Below are positions 62,287 through 64,000 of a stretch of DNA of 64,000 nt, one piece after another. Below the pieces are notes generated by a model, which searched no databases, was not told where the DNA came from, and was given only the letters and a program-made list of their open reading frames with translations. The stretch is from Blastocatellia bacterium (lineage in GTDB: Bacteria; Acidobacteriota; Blastocatellia; UBA7656): contig DATENM010000082.1 in assembly GCA_035275065.1 (NCBI GenBank), positions 1 through 64,000 on the forward strand, in the 5' to 3' direction. The stretch's first letter is position 1. Each line of letters begins with the position of its first letter. The position numbers and the translations under genes were made by a program.

Positions 62287-62315
62287 TGGTCAATCTTTTG
62301 GCCAGCGAGTATAAT
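62287..62315 (+). promoter_or_regulatory. Predicted sigma70 promoter for hisS
   Basis: TGGTCA (62287-62292), 17 bp, perfect TATAAT (62310-62315). The start would be near 62322, about 38 nt before the hisS ATG. Confidence 0.6.
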
Positions 62316-62359
62316 GCCCATTCGTCGTCAGACGCGATTTACGCAGTCAGGAGACCATG

Positions 62360-64000
62360 ATGAGCGACCCAAAAGCCGTAAGCCGCCCGATCCCGCGCTT
62401 ACCCAAAGGCTTCCGAGATAATTTCGCGAAAGATGTTTTAGCGCGGCGGCGCACGATTGATACCATCCGCAAGGTCTACGAGCGTTACGGCTTCGTTCCT
62501 CTGGAGACTTCGGCAATCGAGTATGTCGAGACCCTGGGCAAGTTCCTCCCTGACGTCTCGACGCCGGCGGGCGGCATTTTCGCCTTTCAAGACGAAGACA
62601 ACGCTTGGCTGGCCTTGCGCTATGATCTCACTGCGCCGCTGTCGCGGATTTTTTCAGAGTATCAAAACGACATCCCCATCCCTTTCCGGCGCTATCAGGT
62701 CGGCATGGTGTGGCGCAATGAAAAGCCCGGGCCGGGGCGCTTCCGCGAGTTTTACCAGTTTGACATTGACACGGTCGGCACCGCATCAATGGCCGCCGAC
62801 GCAGAGATCTGCTGCGTGCTCGCCGACGCGCTTGAGGCGCTGGGGATCAAGCGCGGCGATTATGTCATTCGGGTCAATAACCGCAAGGCGCTCAACGGCG
62901 TGCTTGAAGCCGCCGGCATCGCCTTTGAAGATGAAGCGACGACGCTGACCGTCTTGCGAGCGATTGATAAGCTGGATCGTGTCGGCATCGAGGGCGTCAA
63001 AGAGTTGCTCGGCAAAGGTCGCGTCGAGGGATCAGCGCCCGGCTTCCGCATCGCCGAGCATGTCTTAGGGCTGTTTCGGGCCGAGGGCTTCTCTGCTTCA
63101 GACGTTGAAAAGTTGCAGGCGTTGAAGGAGCAAGATTTCCCGACGGCGCGTCAGCTTCTCGCCGCGGTCGGCGAGGCCGTTGGCCATGAGCCGACCGAAC
63201 GGATCGCGCCGCAGCTTGTGAGCTTCGCACGCATCGGCGATTTCACTCGCGGCGCCGATTTAAGCGCCGAGCAGATTCGGCGCATCGTTGATCTGCTTTC
63301 GGTGCCGGCGACTCAGCGCGCCGAAGTCTGTCAGCAGTTCGCCTTACTGGTTGGCGAATCACAGATCGGCCAGGAAGGCGTCGCCGAATTGCGCGAGATT
63401 GATCGCTTCCTCTCTGCCGTCGGCTATGCGGAAGACCGGGTGATTTTCGATCCCACGGTCGTTCGCGGGCTGGCTTATTACACCGGCCCGGTCTTTGAAG
63501 CGGCGCTCACCTTCGAGACCACCGACGAAGCGGGCCAGAAGCGGCAGTTCGGCTCGGTCGCCGGCGGCGGGCGCTATGATTATCTGGTCGAGCGCTTCAT
63601 CGGCGAGAAGGTTCCGGCGACCGGCGCTTCAATCGGCGTTGACCGCTTGCTTGCGGCGCTCAGTCACCTGGGCAAGATCACCGGCGTCGAGGCGTCGGCC
63701 CCGGTGATCGTCACCGTCATGGACAAGGAGCTGATTCTCGAATACCAGAAGATGACTTTCCAACTGCGCCGCGCCGGGATTGCCGCCGAGATGTACCTCG
63801 GCAGCGGCGGCTTCAAGAAGCAGATGAAGTACGCCGACGAGCGCGAAGCTATCGTCGCCGTCATCGCCGGCTCGCGCGAGTTTGAAAGCGGCACGGTGTC
63901 GCTGAAAGACTTGCGGCTGGGGCGCGAGCTATCGAAAGCGATCACAGACCGCAGCGCATGGCTGAAAGAGCAGGGCGCGCAGGTCACCGTCCCCGTGACG
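62360..64000 (+). CDS. hisS: Histidyl-tRNA synthetase, eukaryote/alphaproteobacteria-like type (3' end outside window)
   Basis: Open to the window edge (547 codons); the ATG at 62360 is 6 nt after AGGAG, with an ATG one codon upstream. Class II core: motif 1 region, motif 2 at about 109-139 (YQVGMVWRNEKPGPGRFREF), HisA region (RGLAYYTGPVFEA) and motif 3 (GASIGVDRL). Motif 2 reads RNEKPGPGRF, unlike the RHERPQKGRY type of most bacteria, and resembles the form seen in alphaproteobacteria that use A73 tRNA-His. It charges tRNA-His; its tRNA is encoded 133 bp upstream. Only the C-terminal anticodon-binding tail is missing. Confidence 0.93.
   Translation, partial: MSDPKAVSRPIPRLPKGFRDNFAKDVLARRRTIDTIRKVYERYGFVPLETSAIEYVETLGKFLPDVSTPAGGIFAFQDEDNAWLALRYDLTAPLSRIFSEYQNDIPIPFRRYQVGMVWRNEKPGPGRFREFYQFDIDTVGTASMAADAEICCVLADALEALGIKRGDYVIRVNNRKALNGVLEAAGIAFEDEATTLTVLRAIDKLDRVGIEGVKELLGKGRVEGSAPGFRIAEHVLGLFRAEGFSASDVEKLQALKEQDFPTARQLLAAVGEAVGHEPTERIAPQLVSFARIGDFTRGADLSAEQIRRIVDLLSVPATQRAEVCQQFALLVGESQIGQEGVAELREIDRFLSAVGYAEDRVIFDPTVVRGLAYYTGPVFEAALTFETTDEAGQKRQFGSVAGGGRYDYLVERFIGEKVPATGASIGVDRLLAALSHLGKITGVEASAPVIVTVMDKELILEYQKMTFQLRRAGIAAEMYLGSGGFKKQMKYADEREAIVAVIAGSREFESGTVSLKDLRLGRELSKAITDRSAWLKEQGAQVTVPVT

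Overview
The window is 64 kb of GC-rich bacterial chromosome. Housekeeping genes are interleaved with secretion, efflux and surface functions. It holds no phage, no IS transposase and no CRISPR array. The gene mix suggests Acidobacteriota, perhaps Blastocatellia: a DUF5666 repeat protein, an Uma2 nuclease, a carboxypeptidase-regulatory-domain outer-membrane protein, a b558-type Sdh, AIM24 and zinc-ribbon proteins with Pro-rich linkers, and many small Gly-zipper proteins. This is a judgement from content, not a database match.

Layout. 1-5.1 kb: AIM24-family protein (cut by the edge), Uma2-priA, and a PLP threonine/serine dehydratase-like enzyme. 5.2-9.5 kb: sdhC-sdhA-sdhB on the minus strand followed by two small genes. 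9.7-19 kb: an S24-like domain protein, YihY, DUF2461, a MarR regulator with a strong sigma70 promoter, a BON protein, an HtrA protease, an M28 peptidase, and a four-repeat DUF5666 protein. 19-22.8 kb: a fused EutB-EutC ethanolamine ammonia-lyase with its probable permease. 22.8-31.5 kb: DUF488, a tandem cyclophilin, a 54-residue metallothionein-like protein, an RND adaptor and pump, and an M20 peptidase. 31.5-34.9 kb: a lower-GC stretch with a TPR/Fis-type HTH regulator behind a 230-nt leader, and small genes of unknown function. 35-45.5 kb: a secreted esterase, two consecutive minor-pilin cassettes, a DUF1573 protein and a Gly-zipper protein. 45.7-56.4 kb: an S8 protease, a HicBA module, an NtrC-family regulator with its membrane histidine kinase, and rdgB translationally coupled to an outer-membrane protein. 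56.4-64 kb: an apparent sigma54-dependent small RNA gene, an HEXXH peptidase, aroB, hemB with a Cys-rich partner, nth, tRNA-His and hisS (cut by the edge).

Strongest observations. (1) At 56680-56828 a perfect -24/-12 sigma54 promoter precedes about 120 nt with two clean hairpins and an intrinsic terminator, and no reading frame; this looks like an undescribed sigma54-dependent sRNA. (2) The tRNA-His gene lacks the bacterial G-1:C73 identity pair (it has A73) and sits beside a HisRS with the motif-2 type known from A73-using alphaproteobacteria and eukaryote-like enzymes. (3) Five copies of a palindromic repeat occur; four are double units with exactly 8 nt between units and a compensatory base-pair change between subtypes. 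Two copies lie inside operons, and one ends five bases from the eutBC start codon where a Shine-Dalgarno should be. (4) The TPR/HTH regulator region contains a small gene whose product ends in an aromatic tail.

Genes appear to work together in energy metabolism (succinate dehydrogenase), ethanolamine use (permease plus lyase), envelope stress and secretion (HtrA, BON, RND pump, peptidases), and surface appendages (minor pilins).
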